Positions 54,900-62,834 of a stretch of 64,000 nucleotides of DNA are shown piece by piece. Origin of the DNA: Roseiarcus sp963751165 (lineage in GTDB: Bacteria; Pseudomonadota; Alphaproteobacteria; Rhizobiales; Beijerinckiaceae); contig CAVVTP010000005.1 of NCBI GenBank assembly GCA_963751165.1, forward strand, positions 117,049-181,048. Direction: 5' to 3'. The notes under the pieces were generated by a model, which had not been told where the DNA came from, searched no databases, and was given only the letters and a program-made list of their open reading frames with translations. A program made the position numbers and the translations under genes. Position 1 is the stretch's first letter; every line of letters begins with the position of its first letter.

Positions 54900-55637
54900 A
54901 TGCCTAACGAGACCGTCGTGTCATGGAGCTCGCAGTCGGTTCGGTCGGTTGTTTTTTCAAGTGAACTGAATAATGTGCTGGCCAATGAGCTATATGTAAG
55001 GGCATTTAACCAGCAACCTTCTGGATATCAGTCCGCGGGCCCAACTGCACCGTTTCCGTCGAGCCAGGCGACAGGGCATGAGAGAGAGGGCCTTGCCGGT
55101 TTGCAAGTGAACTCTGGACGAGCTGATATATCCATTGTGCCGAACCAGCCGGTGAAGCCGGGTACTTTGCCCGTTTTGCTTGATCTTGGCGGATCGATGG
55201 ATTTAATCCAGAAGGCATCGACGAGACTTTGCAAAGGACTAACTAAGGTTAATCGACTCGCTCTGATTGTTGATTTCGTACAACCTGCCGAAGATAGCGC
55301 ATCCGCAAGTGCACTATTGACTTCTGTATTGCCGTTCACAATACCCGTCGAGAGCACGATTGATTTTTTGTTACAATATACTAAGCGGGATGAATTGAAA
55401 TCTGTAAATAATTTGAAGATAAATATTGTGGCTCGTTGGTCAACTTCGGTGGCTTAACAGTTCGTTTTCGGCCCTAACGCGGTTCAGCCTTCCCAAAAAA
55501 TACCAGTTGCTTCATTGCTTTTGGATGTGAACACCCTTCAGGAGGTTGCTGAAATTGAAAGCGCTCAAGCTGAAGCCATATTTAGAGGGATGAGGGAAAA
55601 GATTGACGCCTTCAGACGGGGAGAGCCACTCGGCTAG
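54900..55637 (+). pseudogene. Cassette gene 1: TIGR04255-like protein with in-frame stop
   Basis: An AT-rich gene from ATG 54900 (GGAG 9-10 bases upstream). The frame reads ~185 codons to TAA (55455-55457) and then stays open to TAG 55637 (QFVFGPNAVQPSQKIPVASL, then EAIFRGMREKIDAFRRGEPL). The middle (VNRLALIVDFVQPAEDSASA) and the ending with a helix before the stop resemble the sporadic TIGR04255 family, with low confidence. Full length would be ~245 residues. Codon use is much more AT-rich than neighbouring genes, suggesting transfer. Either a nonsense mutation or readthrough. Confidence 0.5.
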
Positions 55638-55643
55638 TACAAA

Positions 55644-56179
55644 ATGGAAACCGTTATTCGACCATCAGCGATCGACGCACTTCCTCAGGTCGCGTCAAGC
55701 ACCCCGGGGATAGCGTATGGACCCGTTGCGCGCGCTTTCGTAGTCGCCTTGGGCAGTGCAGCATTGCTTGGGATCTTGCCGGCGCATGAGACCCGGACGC
55801 CGATCGCGGTCGAGGCGGCGCCATCCAACCTGTTGCGAAACACGATACGACTATCTTACGACAGCTTAGCCGTAAATGGGTCGATCCGGAGGCAATTGAG
55901 GTCGGGGACGCAACTATTCAGTATGCGGACAAGCTTCTTGCAGAACTTCCGTTGTCTGCAGAATTTCCGCACCTCTCTACATCGGCCGATGGCGAAGTTG
56001 GATTTAGCTGGACAAAAGGGGGCAATCGTTTTGAGGCAATACTTGATCCGGACGACCATTTGGCCTGGGGATCAAATATCGAAGGTGCCTTCGCGCCCGG
56101 CGGGGATATTCTGATAAGTTCTGCCGCAAGTCGAGATGTCTTTTACGCCGCACTGCGGAATTTTTATGAGCGAGCCTGA
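55644..56179 (+). pseudogene. Cassette gene 2: unknown protein, frameshifted
   Basis: ATG 55644 lies 6 bp after gene 1. The first frame gives IAYGPVARAFVVALGSAALL (a hydrophobic stretch) up to ~55800. Coding then continues in another frame: LSRKWVDPEAIEVGDATIQY, ADKLLAELPLSAEF, DGEVGFSWTKGGNRFEAILD and a GAFAPGGDILI end at 56179. A one-base deletion (or two-base insertion) around 55790-55830 joins them. No domain recognised; the C-terminal part looks like a small beta-rich fold. It overlaps gene 3. Confidence 0.5.
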
Positions 56180-56711
56180 GCCGTGCCCATGCGAGGACAA
56201 AACGCCTCCAGCGTCCCCGGGCCCGGTAGCAGACCAAGAAATTCTAGTCCGCTTCGTTGAGAACAAGACTTATGTCGCCACAGATGGCAGCGGAATGGTC
56301 TACTTGGTGCCGACCGCGATCAGGAAAGAAGATCTCAGAGGGAAGAACGGGCGGTCGTTTTCCCTGGCTAGGGAAGCTCATTCAGAGGGAAGTGAACTCA
56401 TTCGTCGAGCTGCCGCTCGGACGGCCGAAGTGGAGTGGAAGCGAAACCCAGTTTTTGCTCGAACTCGCACCGAACGACTAAGAGCGATTGTCGACAAAGC
56501 CAAAAGAAGAGAAGTGTGCGTCAACTCCGATCCAACAACGTCCGAGAACGATCCTCTAGGAGCGTTCTTAGCCCATGCATCGGCAGTGCGGTCCGACCCA
56601 CCCCGAGATGACAATCTCCGACAGGAGTGGGTTTTGCTTAGAATGGCAGTCGGTTACGCATTTCAGGACATTCGACATGCTGACGGAGCCTTAGTCGTTC
56701 CATCGCCGTGA
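56166..56711 (+). CDS. Cassette gene 3: hypothetical protein
   Basis: A 181-residue protein from ATG 56166 (MSEPEPCPCEDKTPP), overlapping gene 2 by 14 bp. Residues ~25-70 read EILVRFVENKTYVATDGSGM and IRKEDLRGKNGRSFSLAREA; the C-terminal half is helical and charged, ending WVLLRMAVGYAFQDIRHADG. No known domain. Overlap and spacing show it is co-translated with genes 1 and 2. Confidence 0.6.
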   Translation: MSEPEPCPCEDKTPPASPGPVADQEILVRFVENKTYVATDGSGMVYLVPTAIRKEDLRGKNGRSFSLAREAHSEGSELIRRAAARTAEVEWKRNPVFARTRTERLRAIVDKAKRREVCVNSDPTTSENDPLGAFLAHASAVRSDPPRDDNLRQEWVLLRMAVGYAFQDIRHADGALVVPSP

Positions 56712-56804
56712 GATGTGCCTTTTTAGGGATAACAGCTCGTTCTTTGCCGCGGGCCGACTGCGAAGCGCGCTTTGATCACGCAATGACGAGGCTGCGATGG
56801 CGTC

Positions 56805-56964
56805 TTAGGCCCCGGCCTTCCTTTGATCGCCAAGGCGCACCACGGCTGAGGCTATTTTCGGCTCGCAATACGCAGCCCAGGCGTCCATAAGCTTGCGGCG
56901 CTTCGCGACGGCATCCTCTCGCCGGTAAGCTGCCTCGGTCTTGTCGCCAACGCCGTATCCCACC
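56805..56964 (-). pseudogene. Tyrosine integrase, C-terminal fragment
   Basis: The minus frame GYGVGDKTEAAYRREDAVAK then RRKLMDAWAAYCEP matches the conserved C-terminal end of P4-type tyrosine integrases (xxxTExAYRRGDxxEKRRxLMxxWAxYC). Everything upstream, including the catalytic Arg/His/Tyr region, is gone, cut near the palindrome and IS66. It indicates a former integrative island. Confidence 0.72.
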
Positions 56965-57004
56965 GGCGGCGGCCGCCTTGCTGGATAGGCGGACGTCGCG
57001 GAGG

Positions 57005-57036
57005 GTGTGACCTTAAGGCTAGCCTTAAGGTCACAC
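57005..57036. repeat. 32-bp perfect palindrome
   Basis: GTGTGACCTTAAGGCT followed by its exact complement AGCCTTAAGGTCACAC, ending 4 bases before the IS66 tnpA start codon. It could be an operator or translation-blocking hairpin for tnpA, or the fused ends of a deletion. Confidence 0.85.
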
Positions 57037-57040
57037 AGAG

Positions 57041-57436
57041 ATGGATGGGAAAGTTCTCGGGATCGAGCGCCGGCGACGGTGGAGCAAGGCGGAGAAGGCG
57101 CGGATTGTCGAAGAGACGCTGGCGCCAGGGTCCGTGGTGAGCGAGGTCGCTCGACGGCACGGGGTGGCGCAGAGCCTGCTCTTCACCTGGCGAAGGTTGG
57201 CGCGCACGGCGGACCCGGCCATGAGAGACGGCTCGATTTTGCTTCCGGTTGAGATCGACGCGACGGCGCCGTCCGGGTCGGAGGCGACAAGACCAGTGCG
57301 AGCGGCGACGAACGGGTTACTGCCGAAGCCCGCAACGATCGAGATCGAACTCGGCTGCGGGAGCCGCGTACGCGTGGACAACGACGTCGACGCCGACGCA
57401 CTTCGGCGGGTTCTGAATGTTCTGGGCGAACGATGA
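57041..57436 (+). CDS. tnpA: IS66 TnpA (OrfA)
   Basis: A 131-residue protein with a helix-turn-helix: RRRRWSKAEKARIVEETLAP, then SVVSEVARRHGVAQSLLFTW. Typical IS66 OrfA, needed for transposition together with TnpB and TnpC. Its end overlaps tnpB by 4 bp. Confidence 0.93.
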   Translation: MDGKVLGIERRRRWSKAEKARIVEETLAPGSVVSEVARRHGVAQSLLFTWRRLARTADPAMRDGSILLPVEIDATAPSGSEATRPVRAATNGLLPKPATIEIELGCGSRVRVDNDVDADALRRVLNVLGER

Positions 57437-57780
57437 TCCCGATGCCGAGCGGAGTGCGGGTGTGGATCGCGGCGGGCCACACCGACATGCGTCGCGGCAT
57501 GCACGGTCTGGCGCTTCAGGTTCAGGAGCAGTTGAAGCGCGACCCGCACGGCGGCGATCTTTACGTTTTTCGGGGTCGCAGAGGCGATCTGGCGAAGATC
57601 CTTTGGCACGATGGCCTCGGGCTATCATTGTATGCGAAGCGGCTCGACCGCGGGAAGTTCATCTGGCCGTCCGCGAAGGAGGGCGTCATCTCGATTTCGG
57701 CGGGTCAGATGGCCTACATGCTCGAAGGCATCGACTGGAGGAATCCGCAGCTGACATGGAGGCCGAAGAGCGCAGGCTGA
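57433..57780 (+). CDS. tnpB: IS66 TnpB (OrfB)
   Basis: A 115-residue IS66 OrfB: VWIAAGHTDMRRGMHGLALQ, DLYVFRGRRGDLAKILWHDG and GLSLYAKRLDRGKFIWP are the invariant blocks. The start overlaps tnpA (ATGA). Confidence 0.95.
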   Translation: MIPMPSGVRVWIAAGHTDMRRGMHGLALQVQEQLKRDPHGGDLYVFRGRRGDLAKILWHDGLGLSLYAKRLDRGKFIWPSAKEGVISISAGQMAYMLEGIDWRNPQLTWRPKSAG

Positions 57781-57875
57781 ACGCGACGGAGCGCATCCTG
57801 CAAGCGAAAAGAAACATGGGATCATCTGCGTTTTAGGGCGTCTCGAATCACGCGAACTGTGATTCGCTGCGTCGC

Positions 57876-59528
57876 ATGGATCCCGCTTCCGAACCTCTTC
57901 CCGACGACGCGGCGGCCCTCAAGGCGGCGCTGATCGCCGAGCGTGCGAGACGCCTCGAAGTCGCGGCGGAGCTGGCGGTCGCGCAGGCGAAAGCCTCTGA
58001 GGACATGGCGCTGATCGCCGCGCAGAAGCTTAGGATCGCCAAGCTCGAGCGCCAGATCTATGGGCAGCGGTCGGAGCGGTCGGAGCGGCTGATTGACCAG
58101 CTGGCGCTCGAGTTCGAGGAGATGGCGGCCAGCGCCACGGAAGACGAGCTTGCGGCGGAGCAGGCGGCCGCGAAGACGACGACGGTGCGCGCCTTCACCC
58201 GCCGGCGCGCCGAGCGCGACACGTTCCCCGACCATCTGCCGCACGAGCGTGTGGTGATCGATCCGCCGACGTCTTGCGCATGCTGCGGCGGCCTTCGCCT
58301 GCGCAAGCTCGGCGAGGACGTGACGCGGACGTTGGAGACGACGCCGCGCCGGTGGAAGGTGATCGAGACGGTGCGGGAGAAGTTCTCGTGCCGGGACTGC
58401 GAGAAGATCAGCCAGGCGCCGGCGCCGTTCCATGTCGTTCCGCGGGGCTGGGCGGGCCCGAGCCTGCTGGCGATGATCGTGTTCGAGAAGTTCGGCCAGC
58501 ATCAGCCGCTCAACCGGCAGGCCGACCGCTATGCGCTCGAGGGCGCGCCGATCGCGCTCTCCACCATGGTCGACGCCGTGGGCGCGGTCGCAATGGCGCT
58601 CGATCCCCTCCGGCGCATGGTCGAGGCCCATGTCATGGCGGCCGAGCGCCTGCACGGCGACGACACGACCGTGCCGGTGCTGACCAAAGGCAAGACCGAC
58701 ACGGGGCGGCTCTGGATCTACGTCCGCGACGATGGGCCGTTCGGGGGCGCCAGGCCGCCCGCGGCGATCTTCCACTACTCGCGCGACCGGCGCGGCGAGC
58801 ATCCGCAGGCGCATCTCGCCGGATACGCCGGCATCCTTCAGGCGGACGCCTACGACGGCTACAACAAGCTCTATCTGCCGGACCGCAAGCCGGGCCCGAT
58901 CCTGGAGGCGGCGTGTTGGTCGCACGCGCGCCGTAAGTTCTTCGTCTTCGCCGACGTCGAGGAGAACGCGCGCCGCAAGGCTCTCGGAAAGAGCGAGATC
59001 CCGCTGTCGCCGATCGCCATCGAGGTGGTGCGCCGCATCGACGCGTTGTTCGCCATCGAGCGCGAAATCAACGGCAAGAGCCCCGAGGAGCGCCTTGCGG
59101 TTCGCCGCGCGGAGAGCCGGCCTCTCGTCGACGATCTCATGGCGTACATGCGCGAGCAGGCGGCCAAACTGTCGCGCGGGCACGACCTCGTGAAGGCCAT
59201 CCACTACATCCTCAAGCGTCATCGGGCCTTCACCCTGTTCCTCGAAGACGGTCGCGTCTGCATGTCGAACAATGCCGCCGAGCGCGGGCTGCGCTGCGTG
59301 GCTCTCGGAAGAAAGTCATGGCTGTTCTGCGGTTCCGACCGCGGAGGCCGGCGCACGGCGGACATGTACGGCTTGATCGTGACCTGCAAGATGAACGGCG
59401 TCGATCCGCAGGCGTGGCTCGCCGACGTCCTCGCGCGCATCGCCGGCCATCCCGCCCATCGGCTCGACGAGCTGTTACCCTGGAACTGGCGGCCGCAGCT
59501 TCAGGCCATCGCGCCGCTCGCGGCCTGA
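57876..59528 (+). CDS. tnpC: IS66 TnpC transposase
   Basis: A 550-residue DDE transposase with an N-terminal coiled coil and zinc-finger region (PTSCACCGG...FSCRDCEKI). Catalytic segments are LHGDDTTVPVLTKGKTDTGR, LQADAYDGYNKLY and NNAAERGLRCVALGRKSWLF (Glu). It appears intact, the main IS66 transposase. Confidence 0.95.
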   Translation: MDPASEPLPDDAAALKAALIAERARRLEVAAELAVAQAKASEDMALIAAQKLRIAKLERQIYGQRSERSERLIDQLALEFEEMAASATEDELAAEQAAAKTTTVRAFTRRRAERDTFPDHLPHERVVIDPPTSCACCGGLRLRKLGEDVTRTLETTPRRWKVIETVREKFSCRDCEKISQAPAPFHVVPRGWAGPSLLAMIVFEKFGQHQPLNRQADRYALEGAPIALSTMVDAVGAVAMALDPLRRMVEAHVMAAERLHGDDTTVPVLTKGKTDTGRLWIYVRDDGPFGGARPPAAIFHYSRDRRGEHPQAHLAGYAGILQADAYDGYNKLYLPDRKPGPILEAACWSHARRKFFVFADVEENARRKALGKSEIPLSPIAIEVVRRIDALFAIEREINGKSPEERLAVRRAESRPLVDDLMAYMREQAAKLSRGHDLVKAIHYILKRHRAFTLFLEDGRVCMSNNAAERGLRCVALGRKSWLFCGSDRGGRRTADMYGLIVTCKMNGVDPQAWLADVLARIAGHPAHRLDELLPWNWRPQLQAIAPLAA

Positions 59529-59532
59529 GCCG

Positions 59533-59766
59533 ATGCACGTCAACAAGGTCTCCCGCGTCAGGACCATCGACCGCGTCGCCAAAGACCTCGGCGAGGACGC
59601 CGACTTCCTGTTCGACGTCGCCATCGAGATGGAGCCCGAGGACGGCCTCATCTGGGTGCTCAGCCTCGACGACGAGAGCGTCATGGCCTTCACCGACGAC
59701 GGCGTCGACAACCTCGTCGACCTGATCAAGATCCACCGGGAAATGCCGCCGCGCCCCGGGCGCTGA
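59533..59766 (+). CDS. IS66-associated small ORF
   Basis: A 77-residue acidic protein: MHVNKVSRVRTIDRVAKDLG, FLFDVAIEMEPEDGLIWVLS, ending REMPPRPGR. I recall similar small ORFs at the 3' end of rhizobial IS66 elements; function unknown. It starts 4 bp after tnpC, so it is probably co-transcribed. Confidence 0.75.
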   Translation: MHVNKVSRVRTIDRVAKDLGEDADFLFDVAIEMEPEDGLIWVLSLDDESVMAFTDDGVDNLVDLIKIHREMPPRPGR

Positions 59767-59909
59767 TCTCGGTCGCGAGCGCGCGGCCCTGCGGCCTACG
59801 CCGGAGGATTACGGTTCAACTCGCCTGCGCCGTCATCCTCCTCAACTGAACACACGCCCTAGTCGTAGGCTTGCCGAAAAGGGGGGCTGGGACTGAAGGA
59901 CAACAGGAG

Positions 59910-60019
59910 GGCGGGGTCGAGTTGCCGGGGCCGATCAGGCAATTGACGTTTGCTTCCGGTGCCCACTCGAGTTGCCGGATTCCCCTGAAATTCTCGATTT
60001 CGACGAACGCGATCCTCAT
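59910..60019 (-). pseudogene. OLD-like/AAA ATPase N-terminal stump
   Basis: From ATG 60019: MRIAFVEIENFRGIRQLEWA then NVNCLIGPGNST, the start of RecF/OLD-type ATPases (FVEIxNFRGIxxLxW...LIGPNxxGKT). Similarity stops inside the Walker A motif, where GKS/T is lost, and the frame ends in unrelated residues. OLD-family nucleases are common in phage-defence loci. Confidence 0.72.
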
Positions 60020-60164
60020 GACGTTCCGCCAAAGTCAGGCGACCTCTCGAATTGGATGACGAGGCGTGTTGGACTTAGACCGTCGGGGCAATGAAGTGGC
60101 CCCGCGCAGCGGGACCGTTTTTGGCGGCGGTTAAGTTGGAAGACCGTCTGCTGGTTGTCCTTTA

Positions 60165-60518
60165 TCAAGCCGCCAAGGGTTCTGTCTGCTGCTGATTCTG
60201 CTCTGCCTGTGGGCCTGTGGTCAACGCGTCAGCGTTGTCCACATGTCCACGGGTCCGGACCGCGCCGTCGCGCCAGACGGCCATTGGGGCGCGGTAGCCG
60301 TGCGCCTGATGAAGACGACGCTCGTTGTAGAAGGCGAAATATTCGCCGATCCCGGCTTTCGCCTCGCGGCCGTCGGCGTAGCCCTTGAGATAGATATCCT
60401 CATACTTCAGCGAGCGCCAGACGCGTTCGATGAAGACGTTGTCCATCCAGCGGCCGCGCCCGTCCATCGAGATGCGCACGCCAGCCTCGAGCAACGCGCC
60501 GGTGAAGGCGGCGGCGGT
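60165..60518 (-). pseudogene. IS3 OrfB, C-terminal part
   Basis: The integrase core end: FTAAAFTGALLEAGVRISMD, GRGRWMDNVFIERVWRSLKY and AFYNERRLHQAHGYRAP, including the catalytic Glu (VFIERVWR). It is cut at its N-terminal side by the IS110. Confidence 0.92.
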
Positions 60519-61897
60519 GAAACTGGCTGCCTTGGACGCCCTTCTATTTGTCAAGCGGCAATTCGGGTGGCGTTGATTTCTCGGCGACGCTGCGTGATGA
60601 GCGTGTAGACCTCTCGGGCGAGGTAACGCTTCAAAGCTCGAATGGCGTCGAGTTTGGAATGCCCTCCTGCGATCCGACGAGCAACATAGTCCTTGGTTCT
60701 CTGGTCGGTCCGTAAGCGTCCGATGGCGATGATGTGTAGCGCGCTATTGGCTGCGCGATCTCCGCCTCGGTTGAGCCGATGCCGGACGGTCTTTCCTGAG
60801 GACGCCGGAACGGGGCTGACGCCGCACAGCGATGCGAAGCTGGCCTCAGATCGCAACCTTTCGGGATTGCCGCCGGCCGTAAGGAGGAGCTGCGCAGCTC
60901 CGATATGGCCGATCGAATTGCGGGCGACGAGGTTCGGCGCCAGCTCGTCGACGATGGCGGCGATCATCGCATCGAGATCCGCGATCTCATCATGCAGTTC
61001 GAGGTAACGGCGGCCCAGGGACTTGAGGCCGATGCGATAGGCGGATTCCAAGTCGCGATAAGCAGTAAGATCGGGCCGCCACGAGGCCAGGGTGCGGACG
61101 AGCTGCATGCGGGTGAGGCTGCGCAGTTGATCGCGAAGGCCGTCGGGGGCGCAGACGATCGTATTGTGGATCATCTGCAGGGCGACGCGCCTGGCGCTCA
61201 CCGCGGTCTTCCGGCAAGCCATGAGAACCCGGAGGGATTCAATCATGCCGTCCCGGCTTCGCGGCGTCACGGTCCGTTGGCCTGCAAAGGCGGCATGGGC
61301 TGCGTTCTGAGCATCGAGATCGTCGTTCTTGCCACGTCTGCGGCGATCCTGCTTGTCCGGGGTTGTGACCTCGAGAACCGCAATCCCGGCTAGCCGCATG
61401 AAACGGAGAAGGCCTGCGCCATAGCTGCCAGTCGACTCTACACCGATGCGTTGCAAGTCACCGAAGGCCCGCATCCAGGCGAGCATCTGGCGATAGCCCT
61501 GACGGGTGGTGGCGAAGGATCGCGTTTCGATAACCCGATCCTGCTCATCCACGACCGCTGCGACGTGAAGATCCTTATGGGTATCCACGCCGCCGACGAT
61601 GCGACGTGTTCCTTCGTTTACCGCCATTCCCAGCCTCCGGCTTTGACCAGCACGAACGGCTTCGCCGGACCGAATGCGCGGACAGGACAGTCACGAGACC
61701 ATGAAGGTCAGGCCCTTCTCGGGTCACAGGCATCGGCGAGGCAAAGCCTCACCGCAAGGCGTTCCCGGGCAGTCGACAGGTCCAGGGAAAGACACGGCTG
61801 GTCGATCGGAGTGCGGGTCAGGCCGCACCGGGCGCCTCACGGCGCCAGCCTACCAGTCGGTCGATCGGTGTTTGAGTCAGGCCGCCCGGAAACTGGC
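60519..61897 (-). mobile_element. IS110-family element
   Basis: The word GAAACTGGC occurs at both junctions (60519-60527 and 61889-61897), in the same codon phase of the interrupted IS3 orfB. The ~1.37-kb insert contains one complete IS110 transposase gene. Confidence 0.8.
60551..61627 (-). CDS. IS110-family transposase
   Basis: A 358-residue intact transposase. The N-terminal DEDD domain starts GGVDTHKDLHVAAVVDEQDR; RRGKNDDLDAQNAAHAAF carries further acids; the C-terminal transposase_20 part has SEASFASLCGVSPVPASSGK and LNRGGDRAANSALHIIAIGR with the Ser motif. It differs strongly from the decayed IS110 at 40.4 kb. Confidence 0.94.
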   Translation of the reverse strand: MAVNEGTRRIVGGVDTHKDLHVAAVVDEQDRVIETRSFATTRQGYRQMLAWMRAFGDLQRIGVESTGSYGAGLLRFMRLAGIAVLEVTTPDKQDRRRRGKNDDLDAQNAAHAAFAGQRTVTPRSRDGMIESLRVLMACRKTAVSARRVALQMIHNTIVCAPDGLRDQLRSLTRMQLVRTLASWRPDLTAYRDLESAYRIGLKSLGRRYLELHDEIADLDAMIAAIVDELAPNLVARNSIGHIGAAQLLLTAGGNPERLRSEASFASLCGVSPVPASSGKTVRHRLNRGGDRAANSALHIIAIGRLRTDQRTKDYVARRIAGGHSKLDAIRALKRYLAREVYTLITQRRREINATRIAA

Positions 61898-62473
61898 GGT
61901 TATCCTCTGACTGTCGGTGTTGAAAATCTCCGGCTTGCCGTATCTGGCCAGTGCTTCTTCCAGCGCAGTAAGGCAGAACGAGGCGTCCATCGTGTTAGAG
62001 AGCCGCCAGGAGAGAACAGCCCGGCTCGCCCAGTCGATGACCGCGACCAGATAGAGGAAGCCCCGGCCGATCGGGATGTACGTTATATCGGCCGCCCAGA
62101 CCTGGTTCGACCGCTCGATCGTCATGTCGCGCAGGAGGTAGGGATAAATCTTGTGCCCCGGCGAGGGCTTGCTCGTCCTCGGCTTCGGCCCGAGCGCCTC
62201 GATCCCCATCAGCCGCATCAGCCGCCGTACGCGCTTGCGGTCGATCGCAAAACCCTCCTCCGTCAGCGTCCGCGCAATACGCCGGGCGCCGAAGAACGGC
62301 CGTGCGGTGAACAGCACGTCAATGCGCCGCATCGCCTCAAGGTCGTTGTCGTTGGCCGGTCGCAGTTCGCGATAGACGCCCGAGCGCGCCACGCCGAGCA
62401 TTGCGCATTGTCGGCGTACCGATAAATCGGGGTGATGGCGATCGAGCTTAGCTCGACGGTTCGACGCGCTCAT
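61898..62473 (-). pseudogene. IS3 OrfB, N-terminal part
   Basis: Starts MSASNRRAKLDRHHPDLSVR, then HTH_21-type RIARTLTEEGFAIDRKRVRR and the integrase core VWAADITYIPIGRGFLYLVA (first Asp) to FNTDS (second Asp). It breaks at the IS110. It overlaps orfA by 4 bp, as for the programmed frameshift arrangement of IS3. Confidence 0.92.
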
Positions 62474-62757
62474 TTGCCGAACCTCCTGACGAAAAAATCG
62501 TTCTCGATCGTCAGCTGGCCAATCTTGGCGTGAAGCTTCTCGATCTCGCGCGCCGACGCCGCCTCCGCGTCCACACCAACCTTCGGATCAAACGCCCGCG
62601 CCGCATGGTCCAGCAGCTGCTTCTTCCAGGCGTAAATCTGGTTGGGATGAACCTGATGGCGCTGCGCCAGGTCGGTTACCGTCGCTTGTTCGCGCAGCGC
62701 CTCCAGCGCGATCTTCGCCTTCAGCGCCGCGTCAATCTTCCGTCTCGTCTTCGTCAT
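62470..62757 (-). CDS. IS3 OrfA
   Basis: A 95-residue HTH_8-type protein: MTKTRRKIDAALKAKIALEA, ATVTDLAQRHQVHPNQIYAW and a leucine-zipper-like tail. ATG 62757 is preferred to the longer frame from 62838, which would include the terminal repeat. Confidence 0.93.
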   Translation of the reverse strand: MTKTRRKIDAALKAKIALEALREQATVTDLAQRHQVHPNQIYAWKKQLLDHAARAFDPKVGVDAEAASAREIEKLHAKIGQLTIENDFFVRRFGK

Positions 62758-62834
62758 GCTCCGCTCCGTCCTATCCCATTCGGAGCAGACTTCCTCCAAC
62801 CAGGCCAGTGGTCCCAAAAACCGGGGCCACTTCA

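Larger units (their letters stand above)
57041..59815 (+). mobile_element. IS66-family element
   Basis: Contains tnpA, tnpB, tnpC and a fourth small ORF in the usual order. The right end is probably near GGCCTACGCCGGAGGATTAC (~59795-59814). A matching left terminal repeat was not found, so the left end may be truncated or replaced by the palindrome at 57005. Confidence 0.8.
60092..62834 (-). mobile_element. IS3-family element carrying an IS110 insertion
   Basis: Terminal repeats TGAAGTGGCCCCG... at both ends (60092 and the complement ending at 62834) with a 4-bp direct repeat GCAA outside (60088-60091 and 62835-62838). It contains orfA and an orfB split by the IS110 at 60519-61897. Confidence 0.88.

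Noticed and set aside
57822..59222. 466-codon minus ORF opposite IS66 tnpC
   Set aside because: Arg/His-rich shadow of the transposase.
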